NCBI GenBank assembly: GCA_044238605.1
Contig: JBIICY010000001.1
Location: forward strand, 1-64,000
From: UBA10438 sp044238605
Lineage (GTDB): Bacteria; Bacteroidota; Ignavibacteria; Kapaibacteriales; Kapaibacteriaceae
Length of the DNA stretch: 64,000 bases
Reading direction: 5' to 3'
The notes under the pieces are model-generated. The model searched no databases. It worked only from the letters and a program-made list of their open reading frames with translations, and had not been told where the DNA came from. The first letter of the stretch is position 1. Every line of letters begins with the position of its first letter. Positions 32,823 to 42,136 of this stretch are shown here, piece after piece. A program made the position numbers and the translations under genes.

Positions 32823-34114
32823 TGAGCATCCTTCGTCGCATATCGCTGGCTTCGGCCATAGGCTTCGCCCTGATATCACCCTCGGCATGCGTACTAGCGC
32901 AGGATGCTGTAGAGGGAATTGTAGCGATCGTTGGACGTGAGATCATTTTGAAGTCTGACGTAGACGGGCAGCTAGAGGTAATGGCTCAGCGAGATCCACG
33001 GATCAATAAAAAAGATCCTGCGATGCGCAGAGCAATCGTAGACCAACTCATCAATGAGCGGTTAATCGTTACAAAGGCGATTGAAGACAGCGTTGACGTT
33101 CAGGAAGACGAGATCACGCAGCGGATGGAATATCAGATCCAAATGCTGGTACAACAGTACGGCTCGGAAAAACGGATTGAAGACCTCTACGGCATGAGCA
33201 TGTCGCGCATTCGCAAGGACTTTCGTGATGAGATCCGCAAGCGCCTGCTTGTTGAGAAGATTCAAGGAGAGAAGTTCGGCGACGTCAAAGCATCGCGTTC
33301 CGATGTTGAGGCTTTTTTTGCGAAGTACAAGGATTCCATACCTCAGATCAACGACCGTGTAGACCTGTACCACATCGTAAAGTATGTTACAGCCTCCAGC
33401 GCAAAGAACAAAGAAGCTCAGATGCTTGCTATTCGCGTCCGTGATTCAATCATCAAGGGCAGCTCCTTTAGCGACTTTGCCCGCAGGTACAGCGGAGATG
33501 CTGTTTCTGCTGCAAATGGCGGAGACCTTGGTACTGTAGAAAAGGGAAAGTTTGTCCCTGCATTTGAGTCGGCCGCATTTGCTCTCGAGTCTAACGAAAT
33601 CTCACAGCCCGTCGAGACGCCGTTTGGCTGGCACATCATCCAGCTTATCGGCAAGACATCTTCAACAATCACCTGTCGGCACATCCTTATCCGTGTTGGC
33701 CAGAGCGATGAAGACCGCGAAGCAGTGAAGAAGCAGTTATCAGATATTCGCGAGCGTGTGAAGGCCGGAGAAGACTTCGAAGCACTAGCAAAGAAGTTCA
33801 GCGAGGAGAAAGAGACGCAAGGCTTTGGTGGTGCGATGGGGCAGATTGATCTGCAGCGTCTCCCAGAAGATATGCGCAAAACGATCCTTGCGATGAAGGA
33901 CGGTGATGTTACGGAGCCGCTGCCGTACGCAGCAGATCCCACAAAGCCTGGTTTCCATATTCTCTGGCGTAAGAAGTTTCTTAAGCAGCACTTCCCCACA
34001 ATCGAGGAAGACTTTAAGCAGCTTGAACAGATGGCATCAATGGAAAAGCGTCAGCGCTTGGAACAGGAATGGATTCAGGAGCTTCGGAAAAAGCTTTACT
34101 GGGAAGTGCGATAG
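32822..34114 (+). CDS. surA: SurA-like peptidylprolyl isomerase
   Basis: A 430-residue protein with a signal peptide (IGFALISPSACVLAQ). SurA N-terminal domain: 'IVAIVGREIILKSDVDGQLE' and 'VDQLINERLIVTKAIED'. Two parvulin domains: about 175-280 ('FSDFARRYSGDAVSAANGGD', 'ETPFGWHIIQL') and about 285-395 ('CRHILIRVGQSDEDRE', 'EALAKKFSEEKET'). Chaperones outer-membrane beta-barrels in the periplasm. Translationally coupled (TAATG) to the preceding foldase. The BamD gene a short distance downstream completes an OMP-assembly theme. Confidence 0.92.
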   Translation: MSILRRISLASAIGFALISPSACVLAQDAVEGIVAIVGREIILKSDVDGQLEVMAQRDPRINKKDPAMRRAIVDQLINERLIVTKAIEDSVDVQEDEITQRMEYQIQMLVQQYGSEKRIEDLYGMSMSRIRKDFRDEIRKRLLVEKIQGEKFGDVKASRSDVEAFFAKYKDSIPQINDRVDLYHIVKYVTASSAKNKEAQMLAIRVRDSIIKGSSFSDFARRYSGDAVSAANGGDLGTVEKGKFVPAFESAAFALESNEISQPVETPFGWHIIQLIGKTSSTITCRHILIRVGQSDEDREAVKKQLSDIRERVKAGEDFEALAKKFSEEKETQGFGGAMGQIDLQRLPEDMRKTILAMKDGDVTEPLPYAADPTKPGFHILWRKKFLKQHFPTIEEDFKQLEQMASMEKRQRLEQEWIQELRKKLYWEVR

Positions 34115-34198
34115 GGGTGCCTGCTGCGCGTTGATAACGTGCGCGACGAGGAAATACACCCTGTGCCGTAACTTGCAGGCCTACAATTACACTACGCC

Positions 34199-34738
34199 AT
34201 GTTTTCCAGCCGATTTTCGCGAATAGTCCTTTCCCTCTTTGTGCTGGCCAGCTCTATCTGGCTTGGCTTAGCTGTTGCCCGCCTGGCTGTTGGCTATGAC
34301 GCTTTTGTTGCAGGCACCGTTACGCTGAAGCAGAAACTCAGTCAGCCCGTGTTGCTCCAAACGATCTGGCTGTACACCAGTCTGGGAATGTGGACAACGA
34401 TTGCGTACGCAACGGCAGCTGCAACGGGGCTGTTGGTTCTGTGGCTGGTTCGGCAATCCTTTAGAACACATGGCTGGGTGTTGATGTCGGCCATCCTCTT
34501 TGTGATACTGATTCCAGCGCAGGCCTACCTGATCGATGCTGATCTCCTGCTCTGGAGCTTCTTTGACTACCACACCGGCATGCCACTGGCACAGCCGGGT
34601 CAGATCATCAATGTCTTTACATCGCGGTTTTCTAATCAGGCGATCGGCATAACGACATCGCTCGTGCTCTTGTCTGGCATCACGATTGTCCTCTTCACCA
34701 CGATGCGTCCGTTACACAACACGGCAACCAACGAATGA
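34199..34738 (+). CDS. Hypothetical membrane protein with about four helices
   Basis: A 179-residue hydrophobic protein. Helices at about 7-30, 58-85, 95-118 and 150-172; a WSFFDYHTGMPLAQPG loop lies before the last. I recognise no family. It is followed by a 4-bp overlap with the next gene, so it heads or joins the era-bamD operon. Confidence 0.75.
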   Translation: MFSSRFSRIVLSLFVLASSIWLGLAVARLAVGYDAFVAGTVTLKQKLSQPVLLQTIWLYTSLGMWTTIAYATAAATGLLVLWLVRQSFRTHGWVLMSAILFVILIPAQAYLIDADLLLWSFFDYHTGMPLAQPGQIINVFTSRFSNQAIGITTSLVLLSGITIVLFTTMRPLHNTATNE

Positions 34739-35040
34739 AAGCAGATAAGCTACTCGAAGAACTTACAGCCCTAGCAAAATCGCTGGAATACACAGTGCGG
34801 CGCGAGCAAGGAACGTTCCGCGGCGGCGCATGCCTTGTCAAGGAACAGCGTCTTGTTATCATCAACCGGTCCATGCCTATAGAGGCAGCCTGTGTGATCC
34901 TGGCGCGCGCCATGTGTCAGTTCGTGCCCGAAGACATTTTTTTAAAGCCAGCTGTCCGGGAGATCATCGATCGTGAACGGGCATGGGTGGCCGCACATCC
35001 GGATGTGACGTTCGAGCCAACGTCGAAAGAGGCAGCGTGA
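34735..35040 (+). CDS. Conserved hypothetical protein (101 aa)
   Basis: Small soluble protein containing 'EYTVRREQGTFRGGACLVKEQRLVIINRSMP' and 'FLKPAVREIIDRERAW'. This pattern recurs in uncharacterised proteins of Bacteroidota/Chlorobiota that I cannot name. Coupled to the membrane protein upstream (ATGA) and to era downstream (GTGA). Function unknown; the conserved position beside era would be worth noting. Confidence 0.78.
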   Translation: MKADKLLEELTALAKSLEYTVRREQGTFRGGACLVKEQRLVIINRSMPIEAACVILARAMCQFVPEDIFLKPAVREIIDRERAWVAAHPDVTFEPTSKEAA

Positions 35041-35927
35041 CGAAGTACGCAACTGTTGCACTTATCGGGCGTCCAAACGCCGGCAAGTCCACGCTCATGA
35101 ATGCTATCATGGAAATGCATCTGAGCATTGTGACGAACAAACCGCAGACTACCCGGCGAAGGGTGCTTGGCATTGACACAAAGGACGATGCCCAGCTTGT
35201 GTTCTTGGATACGCCAGGAATCCTGAAGCCAAAGTACCGGCTTCAGCGCTCTATGATGGGGTTTGTAGACGAAGCACTAGACGAAGCAGATATCATCTGC
35301 GTTGTGGTGGATACACCGAAGGCCATTGAGCGGGGCAACATCCTGGACCCCATGTGGGCCGGCATCATCGAAAAGCGGAAGCGTCCAACCGTTCTCGTCC
35401 TCAATAAGATGGACGCAGTAAAGATCCGCAAGGAAGCACTTCCGTTGATGGAGCAGGCACGCACAAGTGGTCTCTTCGCAAAGGCTATCGCTCTATCAGC
35501 GAAGGGCAACACCTACGTCGAAGATCTCATGGCAATGCTCCGTGAGATTGCGCCTGAAGGCCCCTTTCAGTATGATTCTGAACTTGCTTCAGACCAAACG
35601 GACAGGTTCTTCGTCGCAGAATTCGTGCGCGAAGCTGTATTCAAACAATTCACCGAAGAAGTCCCCTACGCAACCGAGGTTATGATCACCGAGTTCAAAG
35701 AGCGCGAAGGGGGCAAGTGGTATATCTCTGCCGACGTGATCGTTGAGCGGGAGAATCAAAAAGCCATTCTTATCGGCGCAAAGGGTGCTGCACTCAAGCA
35801 GGTGGGATCGGCCGCACGCGCCACCATCGAAGCACACCTTGGGTATCCTGTCTTCCTCGAATTGTACGTTAAAGTGCGAAGCGACTGGCGCAATGATCGC
35901 GCCCAACTTGCGAGCATGGGATACTGA
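35037..35927 (+). CDS. era: GTPase Era
   Basis: A 296-residue GTPase of 30S maturation. G1 GRPNAGKST (about 11-19), G2 'TTRRRVLGI', G3 DTPGI, G4 NKMD, and C-terminal KH domain 'VERENQKAILIGAKGAALKQ' with 'LGYPVFLELYVKVRSDWR'. The GTG start at 35037 overlaps the preceding stop (GTGA) and gives the normal N-terminus VTKYATVALIG; the longer frame upstream is not needed. Confidence 0.96.
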   Translation: MTKYATVALIGRPNAGKSTLMNAIMEMHLSIVTNKPQTTRRRVLGIDTKDDAQLVFLDTPGILKPKYRLQRSMMGFVDEALDEADIICVVVDTPKAIERGNILDPMWAGIIEKRKRPTVLVLNKMDAVKIRKEALPLMEQARTSGLFAKAIALSAKGNTYVEDLMAMLREIAPEGPFQYDSELASDQTDRFFVAEFVREAVFKQFTEEVPYATEVMITEFKEREGGKWYISADVIVERENQKAILIGAKGAALKQVGSAARATIEAHLGYPVFLELYVKVRSDWRNDRAQLASMGY

Positions 35928-35932
35928 TCGGC

Positions 35933-36697
35933 ATGACGAACCTTCTCCGGCATCGCATTCTTCTTGTCATCGCAGGCATAAGTACTGCGCTGATGCTGCA
36001 TGCGTGCTCGAGTGCAGAAGGGGCTGGTGCCAAGAAGTCCGTTGACGACATCTACTCGGCTGGCAAGAAATCATTCGATGACGGGAACTACCTTGATGCC
36101 CAGTCACAGTTTGATGTGATCAAGCTGCAGTACCCTGCATCCCAGTATGCTGATGATGCTCAGTACTATACCGCTGAGATCAACTTTGAGCGTGGCGAGT
36201 ACATCATGGCGGCCTTCAATTACAATCAGGTTCGCAGATCCTACCCATCAAGTGAGTTCGTCCGCGAGTCAATGTTCAAAGCCGCGCAGTGCTATGAGAA
36301 GATTGCGCTACCGGCTGACCGCGACCAGGAGAACACTCGTAAGGCAATACAGGCGTATACGGACTTTCAGGCGCTATTCGTGCGTGATTCATTATCGCTC
36401 GAGGCATCGAAACGCATTCGCGAACTTCGTGATCGTCTTGCAGAGCGCTTCTGGCTTATTGCCGATCACTATCTGCTAACGCTTTCGCGCAAAGCAGCCA
36501 TGATTCAGCTTGACGCTATCGTTGATGAGTATCCCGACACGAAATGGTTTGAGCCTGCGTTAGTAAAGAAGATTGAGTTGCTTACCGAGCTCGAGCGTAT
36601 CGACGAAGCACGCACGGCTATTTCGACATATCGACGAACAGTAAAGCAACCTCAGCAGCAGGCTGTGGTTGATGCAATCGAACGAGGACTACGATGA
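35933..36697 (+). CDS. bamD: Outer membrane assembly lipoprotein BamD-like
   Basis: A 254-residue protein. Lipoprotein signal MTNLLRHRILLVIAGISTAL with lipobox LHAC (Cys about 25), then TPR-like repeats: 'IYSAGKKSFDDGNYLDAQSQ', 'YADDAQYYTAEINFERGEYI', 'FVRESMFKAAQCYEK', 'ASKRIRELRDRLAE', matching YfiO/BamD. It is the Bam-complex lipoprotein that helps insert beta-barrels. It lies 5 bp after era and overlaps the thioesterase by 4 bp. Confidence 0.9.
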   Translation: MTNLLRHRILLVIAGISTALMLHACSSAEGAGAKKSVDDIYSAGKKSFDDGNYLDAQSQFDVIKLQYPASQYADDAQYYTAEINFERGEYIMAAFNYNQVRRSYPSSEFVRESMFKAAQCYEKIALPADRDQENTRKAIQAYTDFQALFVRDSLSLEASKRIRELRDRLAERFWLIADHYLLTLSRKAAMIQLDAIVDEYPDTKWFEPALVKKIELLTELERIDEARTAISTYRRTVKQPQQQAVVDAIERGLR

Positions 36698-37173
36698 AGA
36701 CTCCAGCAAACAGTCAGGTTGTCATGACGGAGCTTGTGCTCCCGAACGACACGAATTATCTCGGGAACCTGCTTGGCGGACGCCTCATGCATTGGGTGGA
36801 CATTGCGGCTGCATTATCCGCGATGCGTCATTCCGGGAAGGTCTGTGTTACAGCTTCCGTAGACCAGATCACATTTGAAGAACCGATCAAGCTGGGTCAC
36901 GTGGTCCACATCACGTCTATCCTAACGCGTGCATTCAAAACGTCCATGGAAGTGTACGTTCAGGTAGAACGCGAAGACCCTCTTAACGGAACTCGCACGC
37001 GTACGTCTGAAGCGTACCTCACATTTGTGGCAATTGACCAATACGGCAAGCCCCTTCCTGCTCCTGGACTTGTCGCTGAGACAGAGGAAGAAAAACACCG
37101 ATTTGAAGAAGCGGCAATGCGCCGGGAAATCCGCCTGCGTGCGCGTGAAGCAATGAAAGCGCGCCGGGGATGA
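36694..37173 (+). CDS. Acyl-CoA thioesterase, hotdog fold (YciA-like)
   Basis: A 159-residue protein with the hotdog signature 'NYLGNLLGGRLMHWVDIAAA' (catalytic Asp in 'WVD'), 'VTASVDQITFEEPIKLGHVVHI' and a charged C-terminal helix. Hydrolyses acyl-CoA in the cytoplasm. Overlaps bamD and the DUF5103 gene by 4 bp each, in a five- to seven-gene operon. Confidence 0.9.
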   Translation: MKTPANSQVVMTELVLPNDTNYLGNLLGGRLMHWVDIAAALSAMRHSGKVCVTASVDQITFEEPIKLGHVVHITSILTRAFKTSMEVYVQVEREDPLNGTRTRTSEAYLTFVAIDQYGKPLPAPGLVAETEEEKHRFEEAAMRREIRLRAREAMKARRG

Positions 37174-38447
37174 TTGGCCGGCTGATTGGACTGCTGCTCC
37201 TGGTAAGCATGCGCCTTTCAGCGCAGGATGGCGATGTAGTGCTTCGCTACATACGAAGCTATGGGGCTAATGATGAACGTCTGCCTCCCGTGGTTATTCT
37301 GAATTCGACAGAGTCAAATGACGTTGGCTCGGAGTACGTAACCGTCGAGTTTGATGTCTCTGCGCAGTCAATTCCAAACGTGTATGCGCGTATCACCCAC
37401 TGCACCGCAGATTGGCAGCCGTCTGACAACGGCTTTCTCAATGACATCACCAACCGAACAAGTCTTGCCGACTGGGTAATAGCACCGGAGCGCTCAAAGT
37501 ACTCGCGATATCGTGGCAAGATGGTCTTTCCCAACCCGCAGACATCTATCCGGTTCTCGGGTAACTGGAAAGTAACATTGTATAGTTTGGATAACGACTC
37601 CGTGATCGGCGAGACGAAGTTCTTTGCCGTTGATGCCCGGGCGTCAATGAGAATGTCGTTCATGACAGATTTTTATCAGCCCCGTTTTCAGGTATCCTCG
37701 ATAGCCTACACCATTGAAGCTCGTATCTCAGACCGTACGAGCAAACTCCTGAGCACGAACCTTCATACGCTGGCAATGTATAGGAATCACCGTTGGAACG
37801 AGCCGTTCTACGCTAGCGAGCGTTTGCTATCGGCAGGCAACTCCAGTGGCGTTGGCAGCGCTGTTGTTGGCATGGTGCAAAGCGGAAAGGTCTTTCGGTT
37901 AGAGCGCATCCCTGCACAAAACGAATACCGCATTCTAGATCTCACGGACATGTCGCGCTATCCATTTGTCGGGGCACCCGTACGTATGCCTATGTCGGAC
38001 ATGCGAAGAAACGGGACATTTTTCGAGCGCGCTGATGACGGCGCGATGACCTCCATGGGTATTGTCGGAGCCAATGATGAATTCGTACCTATCGAGATCC
38101 TTCTCGACCCCAACCCCGGAGGGCTGAGCAGAGAGGATGTGTTTGTGGCCGGATCATTCAACAACTGGAAGCCGGACAAGACCTGGATGATGTGGTACGA
38201 CGAATCCATGAATCTCTACCGCCTGCGCCAATGGATGCGCAGAGGACGTCACAACTACCTCTATGCCACGGGGCGTCTCAACGCCGATACAGACCAGATC
38301 ATGGATCTGAGCTACGAAGAATTCGAGGGCAACACCGCATCTGCAAACAACTCTTTCATCGGCTTTGCCTACTACCGCGAACTCGACTACGGCGGCTACG
38401 ACGGCATCGTTGCAGTGGGCGCTAGCACGATGTATTTGGGAAGATGA
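37170..38447 (+). CDS. DUF5103 protein, type IX secretion plug-like
   Basis: A 425-residue protein with a signal peptide (MIGRLIGLLLLVSMRLSAQ). DUF5103 features: 'YARITHCTADWQPSDNGFLN', 'YSRYRGKMVFPNPQTSIRFS', 'GNWKVTLYSLDND', 'MTDFYQPRFQVSS', and a C-terminal beta-sandwich with 'FVAGSFNNWKPDKTWMMWYD', an E-set-like domain. Members (Plug) block the SprA translocon of T9SS when it is idle. This agrees with the T9SS-tagged protease at 53928. Heptamer repeats begin directly at the stop codon. Confidence 0.87.
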   Translation: MIGRLIGLLLLVSMRLSAQDGDVVLRYIRSYGANDERLPPVVILNSTESNDVGSEYVTVEFDVSAQSIPNVYARITHCTADWQPSDNGFLNDITNRTSLADWVIAPERSKYSRYRGKMVFPNPQTSIRFSGNWKVTLYSLDNDSVIGETKFFAVDARASMRMSFMTDFYQPRFQVSSIAYTIEARISDRTSKLLSTNLHTLAMYRNHRWNEPFYASERLLSAGNSSGVGSAVVGMVQSGKVFRLERIPAQNEYRILDLTDMSRYPFVGAPVRMPMSDMRRNGTFFERADDGAMTSMGIVGANDEFVPIEILLDPNPGGLSREDVFVAGSFNNWKPDKTWMMWYDESMNLYRLRQWMRRGRHNYLYATGRLNADTDQIMDLSYEEFEGNTASANNSFIGFAYYRELDYGGYDGIVAVGASTMYLGR

Positions 38448-38448
38448 G

Positions 38449-38512
38449 GGAACAGGGACTAGGGACTAGGGACCAGGGACTAGGGACGGTACCTAGTACC
38501 TTGTACCTAGCA
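38449..38512. repeat. Heptamer array between the plug gene and ruvB
   Basis: GGGACTA units (about 38455-38489), then inverse GTACCTA/GTACCTT units to 38512. Same bipartite layout as inside hutI and the DUF2520 gene. It lies just upstream of the ruvB promoter box and would be translated as GLGTRDQ if the longer ruvB frame were used. Confidence 0.88.
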
Positions 38513-38521
38513 AACTCTACA

Positions 38522-38529
38522 TACTTTTG
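38522..38529 (+). promoter_or_regulatory. Promoter -7 box TACTTTTG of ruvB
   Basis: Exact TAnnTTTG match ending 4 bases before the ATG at 38534; argues against the longer upstream start in repeat DNA. Confidence 0.65.
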
Positions 38530-38533
38530 CCAC

Positions 38534-39559
38534 ATGACTCGCAAGCACCCACAAGTAGATCCCCACAAGATGGACGACGATGTTGACGCATCACTTCGCC
38601 CCCTATCATTTGATGATTTTACGGGGCAGCCGAAGATCGTGGAGAACCTAAAGATCTTTATTGCTGCTGCTAAGGGGCGCGGCGAGGCATTGGATCATGT
38701 CTTATTGACCGGGCCGCCGGGGCTTGGCAAGACAACGCTATCGCACATCATAGCGCGTGAGATGGGTGCTCAAATCAAGATTACGTCGGGTCCGGTGCTT
38801 GAGAAGCCTGGAGACTTGGCTGGACTTCTGACAAGTCTTGACGAAAACGACATCCTCTTTATCGACGAGATCCATCGGTTGTCTCCAGTAGTTGAAGAGT
38901 ACTTGTACTCGGCCATGGAGGACTTCCGACTCGACATCATGATCGACTCGGGTCCGGCAGCACGCTCCGTGCAGCTTGCCATCCCACGCTTTACGCTTGT
39001 TGGTGCAACAACGCGACAAGGCTTACTGACTGCCCCATTGCGCTCGCGCTTTGGTATTACCAATCGCCTTGACTACTACGATGCAGAAGAGCTCGCACGC
39101 GTGATAACACGCAGCGCCCACCTGCTGGGGGCTGAGATCGACCCGCAAGGGGCTCATGAACTTGCACGCCGTGCACGAGGCACCCCACGCATTGCGAACA
39201 GACTTCTGCGTCGCACTCGTGACTTTGCAGACGTTAAGGGTACGGGTGTTATCACCCGAGACATCGCGCGCATTGCCCTCGAAGCTCTCGAGGTTGACGA
39301 GTTTGGTCTCGACGAAATGGACACGCGCGTAATCCTTGCACTGATCGAGAAGTTCGGTGGTGGACCTGTTGGCATCTCTACGCTCGCTGTTGCCGTTGGT
39401 GAGGATTCCGGAACGCTCGAAGAAGTCTACGAGCCGTTTCTGATTCAGCAGGGATTTCTGCAGAGAACACCACGTGGACGCATTGCCACACCCCTTGCAT
39501 ACAGGCACATGGGTCTGCAGCCACCGAAACCAGATGCTCCCCTGTTCGATCCTGCGTAA
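38534..39559 (+). CDS. ruvB: Holliday junction helicase RuvB
   Basis: A 341-residue AAA+ branch-migration motor. 'LRPLSFDDFTGQ', Walker A GPPGLGKTT (about 60-68), Walker B 'ILFIDEIHRL', sensor 'LVGATTRQG', arginine finger 'LRSRFGI', and the C-terminal winged helix 'GISTLAVAVGEDSGTLEEVY'. The ATG at 38534 follows the promoter box; the frame continues upstream only through heptamer repeats. Confidence 0.97.
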   Translation: MTRKHPQVDPHKMDDDVDASLRPLSFDDFTGQPKIVENLKIFIAAAKGRGEALDHVLLTGPPGLGKTTLSHIIAREMGAQIKITSGPVLEKPGDLAGLLTSLDENDILFIDEIHRLSPVVEEYLYSAMEDFRLDIMIDSGPAARSVQLAIPRFTLVGATTRQGLLTAPLRSRFGITNRLDYYDAEELARVITRSAHLLGAEIDPQGAHELARRARGTPRIANRLLRRTRDFADVKGTGVITRDIARIALEALEVDEFGLDEMDTRVILALIEKFGGGPVGISTLAVAVGEDSGTLEEVYEPFLIQQGFLQRTPRGRIATPLAYRHMGLQPPKPDAPLFDPA

Positions 39560-39564
39560 ATTCG
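39557..39564 (+). promoter_or_regulatory. Promoter -7-like box TAAATTCG of proS
   Basis: One mismatch from TAnnTTTG, ending 6 bases before the proS ATG. It overlaps the ruvB stop codon. Confidence 0.4.
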
Positions 39565-39570
39565 CAGCAT

Positions 39571-41037
39571 ATGAGCAAAGACATAACCTCCCGCAGCGAA
39601 GATTATTCACAGTGGTACATCGACCTTGTCCGCAAGGCCGGCCTAGCTGATTACTCAGCCGTCAAAGGCTGCATGGTGATCAAGCCCTATGGCTTTGCCA
39701 TCTGGGAGAACATGCGCGATACACTCGATCGGATGTTCAAAGAAACCGGACACGTTAATGCGTACTTCCCGCTCTTCATCCCGAAGAGCTTCTTAAGCAA
39801 GGAAGCGGCGCACGTTGAAGGCTTCGCCAAGGAGTGTGCAGTTGTAACGCACTATCGTTTGAAGAATGCCGAAGACGGCAGTGGCGTCGTGGTGGACCCC
39901 GATGCGCGCCTCGAAGAAGAACTCATCGTGCGTCCAACGTCTGAGACGATCATCTGGAACACCTATCGCGACTGGATTCAATCCTACCGCGACCTGCCGT
40001 TGCTCATCAATCAGTGGGCCAATGTTGTCCGCTGGGAAATGCGCACACGCCTCTTCCTGCGCACAGCTGAGTTCCTCTGGCAAGAAGGCCACACGGCCCA
40101 CGCCACGCGTGAAGAAGCCATCGAAGAAACACGGAAGATGCTGGACGTCTACGCAACGTTCGCCGAAGAGTGGATGGCACTTCCAGTTGTGAAGGGTGTA
40201 AAGACGGCAAACGAGCGTTTTGCTGGCGCGGAAGACACCTACTGCATCGAGGCACTCATGCAGGACGGTAAAGCGTTGCAGGCAGGAACATCACACTTCC
40301 TGGGTCAGAACTTTGCTAAGGCGTTTGATGTGCAGTTCTCGTCAAAAGAAGGCACACTCGAATACGTATGGGCTACCTCATGGGGCGTATCAACACGTCT
40401 GATGGGCGCTCTCGTGATGGCCCACTCTGACGATGAAGGCCTGATGATTCCGCCGAAGATCGCGCCGCATCAGGTTGTGATTGTGCCGATACCAAAGCCC
40501 CTTGCCGAACTTGACGAGGCGATCAACAACGTTGCCAAGGAACTCCGTGCTCGCGGTATTCGTGTAAAGATCGACACCGACGATCAGAATCGTCCGGGCT
40601 ACAAGTTTGCCGAGTATGAAAAGATCGGCATCCCTGTCCGCCTAGCCGTTGGTGCGCGCGACCTTGCAGCGGGCACCATCGAAGTTGCTCGTCGTGACAC
40701 GCGCGAGAAAACCAGCGTGGCTCTTGAGGGCATTGGCGAGTACGTTGCTACCCTTCTTGATGAAATTCAGCTCAATCTCTTTGAGCGCGCGAAGACCTAC
40801 CGTGATGAGCACATCACGCGTGTTGATACATGGGATGAATTCGTGAAAGCCCTTGATGAGAAAGGGGGCTTTATCAGCGCTCATTGGGACGGCACAGGAG
40901 AGACAGAAGACTTGATCAAGGATGAGACCAAGGCAACGATCCGCTGCATTCCGCTGAACAATCCGCAGGAAGATGGCCTCTGCGTGCGCACAGGCAAGCC
41001 AAGCACACAGCGTGTGTTGTTTGCGCGGGCGTATTGA
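39571..41037 (+). CDS. proS: Proline--tRNA ligase, archaeal/eukaryotic-like type
   Basis: A 488-residue class II synthetase without the editing insertion of E. coli-type ProRS. Motif 1 region 'GYAVKGCMVIKPYG'-like, motif 2 'VVRWEMRTRLFLRTAEFLWQ', motif 3 'GVSTRLMGALVMAHSDDEG', and the C-terminal zinc-like domain ending in 'ARAY', the typical aromatic C-terminus. This type is common in Bacteroidota/Chlorobiota. The porin gene follows 22 bp downstream. Confidence 0.95.
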   Translation: MSKDITSRSEDYSQWYIDLVRKAGLADYSAVKGCMVIKPYGFAIWENMRDTLDRMFKETGHVNAYFPLFIPKSFLSKEAAHVEGFAKECAVVTHYRLKNAEDGSGVVVDPDARLEEELIVRPTSETIIWNTYRDWIQSYRDLPLLINQWANVVRWEMRTRLFLRTAEFLWQEGHTAHATREEAIEETRKMLDVYATFAEEWMALPVVKGVKTANERFAGAEDTYCIEALMQDGKALQAGTSHFLGQNFAKAFDVQFSSKEGTLEYVWATSWGVSTRLMGALVMAHSDDEGLMIPPKIAPHQVVIVPIPKPLAELDEAINNVAKELRARGIRVKIDTDDQNRPGYKFAEYEKIGIPVRLAVGARDLAAGTIEVARRDTREKTSVALEGIGEYVATLLDEIQLNLFERAKTYRDEHITRVDTWDEFVKALDEKGGFISAHWDGTGETEDLIKDETKATIRCIPLNNPQEDGLCVRTGKPSTQRVLFARAY

Positions 41038-41059
41038 GACATCGAAGGAGTTTGGTGCT

Positions 41060-42136
41060 ATGAGGGCACTTAGCATTGCTGTCGTAGCTCTGATGCTCAT
41101 GCAGCAGCGAGTGGCAATCTGCAGTGAGGCAGACAGCATGTCCGTAACTGTTTCGCTGCTCGCAGACATGGTGTATTCCTCATCGAATGCAACGTTTGAA
41201 AACAACACGAGGTTGTTTACGCTTCAGCCCTCGGTGGACAGAACAGTGGGCCTTATGCAGGGGCAGATAAAAGTAGCTGGAACATCACGTTCTTTGTGGT
41301 GGAACCTCACAATCCAGGAGGGATGGTTTACCAAGGCCAACTACCTCGGTGAAGATGCAAAATGGCGTTTCCTACAGGAAGCATCGGTGCACGGCCGCGT
41401 GAGTGACAAGCTCGTCATCCGTGCTGGTGTAATGCCATCACACATTGGTTACGAATCAATGATCGCTCGCGAAAACATCACGCTTTCGCGGTCGTTCACG
41501 GCAGATAACACGCCCTACTACGAAACTGGTGTAGCTGCACGATATGAAGCACAGGACAACCTGACGGTGCAGTTTCTTGTGCTCAATGGATGGCAGCGCA
41601 TTGTTGACAACAACGACGACATCTCCTGTGGCACCAGTGTAAGCTATGTTCCCCATCCAAAGCTTGAGATGTCATGGAACACATATCTTGGAAATGATCA
41701 GCCAAGAGGTTCGGCAAAACTCTTGCGCCTGCACAACAACTTCTGGACATCTATCAATCTAACCGAAGAGCTTACGCTTGTAGGATTGCTGGATGTGGGT
41801 ATTCAGGAGCGAGCACAACAAGGTACAAGCCAACAGTGGTATGCTGGTGCAGTAGCACGGTATAGCATCACCGAGAACCTGCGCATTGCTGGTCGCATTG
41901 AGCATTATTCAGATCCAGATGCCTTCATTGTACAGACTCCGCTCGGTGGATCGTTTACTGCATCTGCTGCATCGATCAATGCAGACTTCCGTCTTCTGAC
42001 AAATCTCCTCATCCGAGGTGAGTGGCGGACTATTCACTACAACGACGCATTTCTTAACAGGCAGACAGCCACGCCAAGATCTTCTGAGTCGTACGTTACG
42101 TTGTCGATATCAACAGCATTTGGGAATCCGTTATGA
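41060..42136 (+). CDS. Outer-membrane beta-barrel porin-like protein (BBP2 type)
   Basis: A 358-residue protein with signal peptide MRALSIAVVALMLMQQRVA. It shows alternating amphipathic strands throughout, 'HIGYESMIARENITLSRSFT' and 'PYYETGVAARYEAQDNLTVQFLVLNGW', characteristic of OmpL/BBP2 putative porins, and ends in a strand with 'VTLSISTAFGNPL'. Probably an outer-membrane channel; substrate unknown. The ATG at 41060 has AAGGAG 12 bases upstream and is preferred over the in-frame extension overlapping proS. Overlaps the next gene by 4 bp. Confidence 0.8.
   Translation: MRALSIAVVALMLMQQRVAICSEADSMSVTVSLLADMVYSSSNATFENNTRLFTLQPSVDRTVGLMQGQIKVAGTSRSLWWNLTIQEGWFTKANYLGEDAKWRFLQEASVHGRVSDKLVIRAGVMPSHIGYESMIARENITLSRSFTADNTPYYETGVAARYEAQDNLTVQFLVLNGWQRIVDNNDDISCGTSVSYVPHPKLEMSWNTYLGNDQPRGSAKLLRLHNNFWTSINLTEELTLVGLLDVGIQERAQQGTSQQWYAGAVARYSITENLRIAGRIEHYSDPDAFIVQTPLGGSFTASAASINADFRLLTNLLIRGEWRTIHYNDAFLNRQTATPRSSESYVTLSISTAFGNPL

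Noticed and set aside
34114..34198. Gap after surA as a possible small RNA or tRNA
   Set aside because: No cloverleaf, no CCA end and no conserved stem could be drawn; it is too short for the usual structured RNAs.
38444..38533. Upstream start for ruvB encoding GLGTRDQ repeats
   Set aside because: The added residues are heptamer repeat, and a promoter box sits directly before the ATG at 38534.
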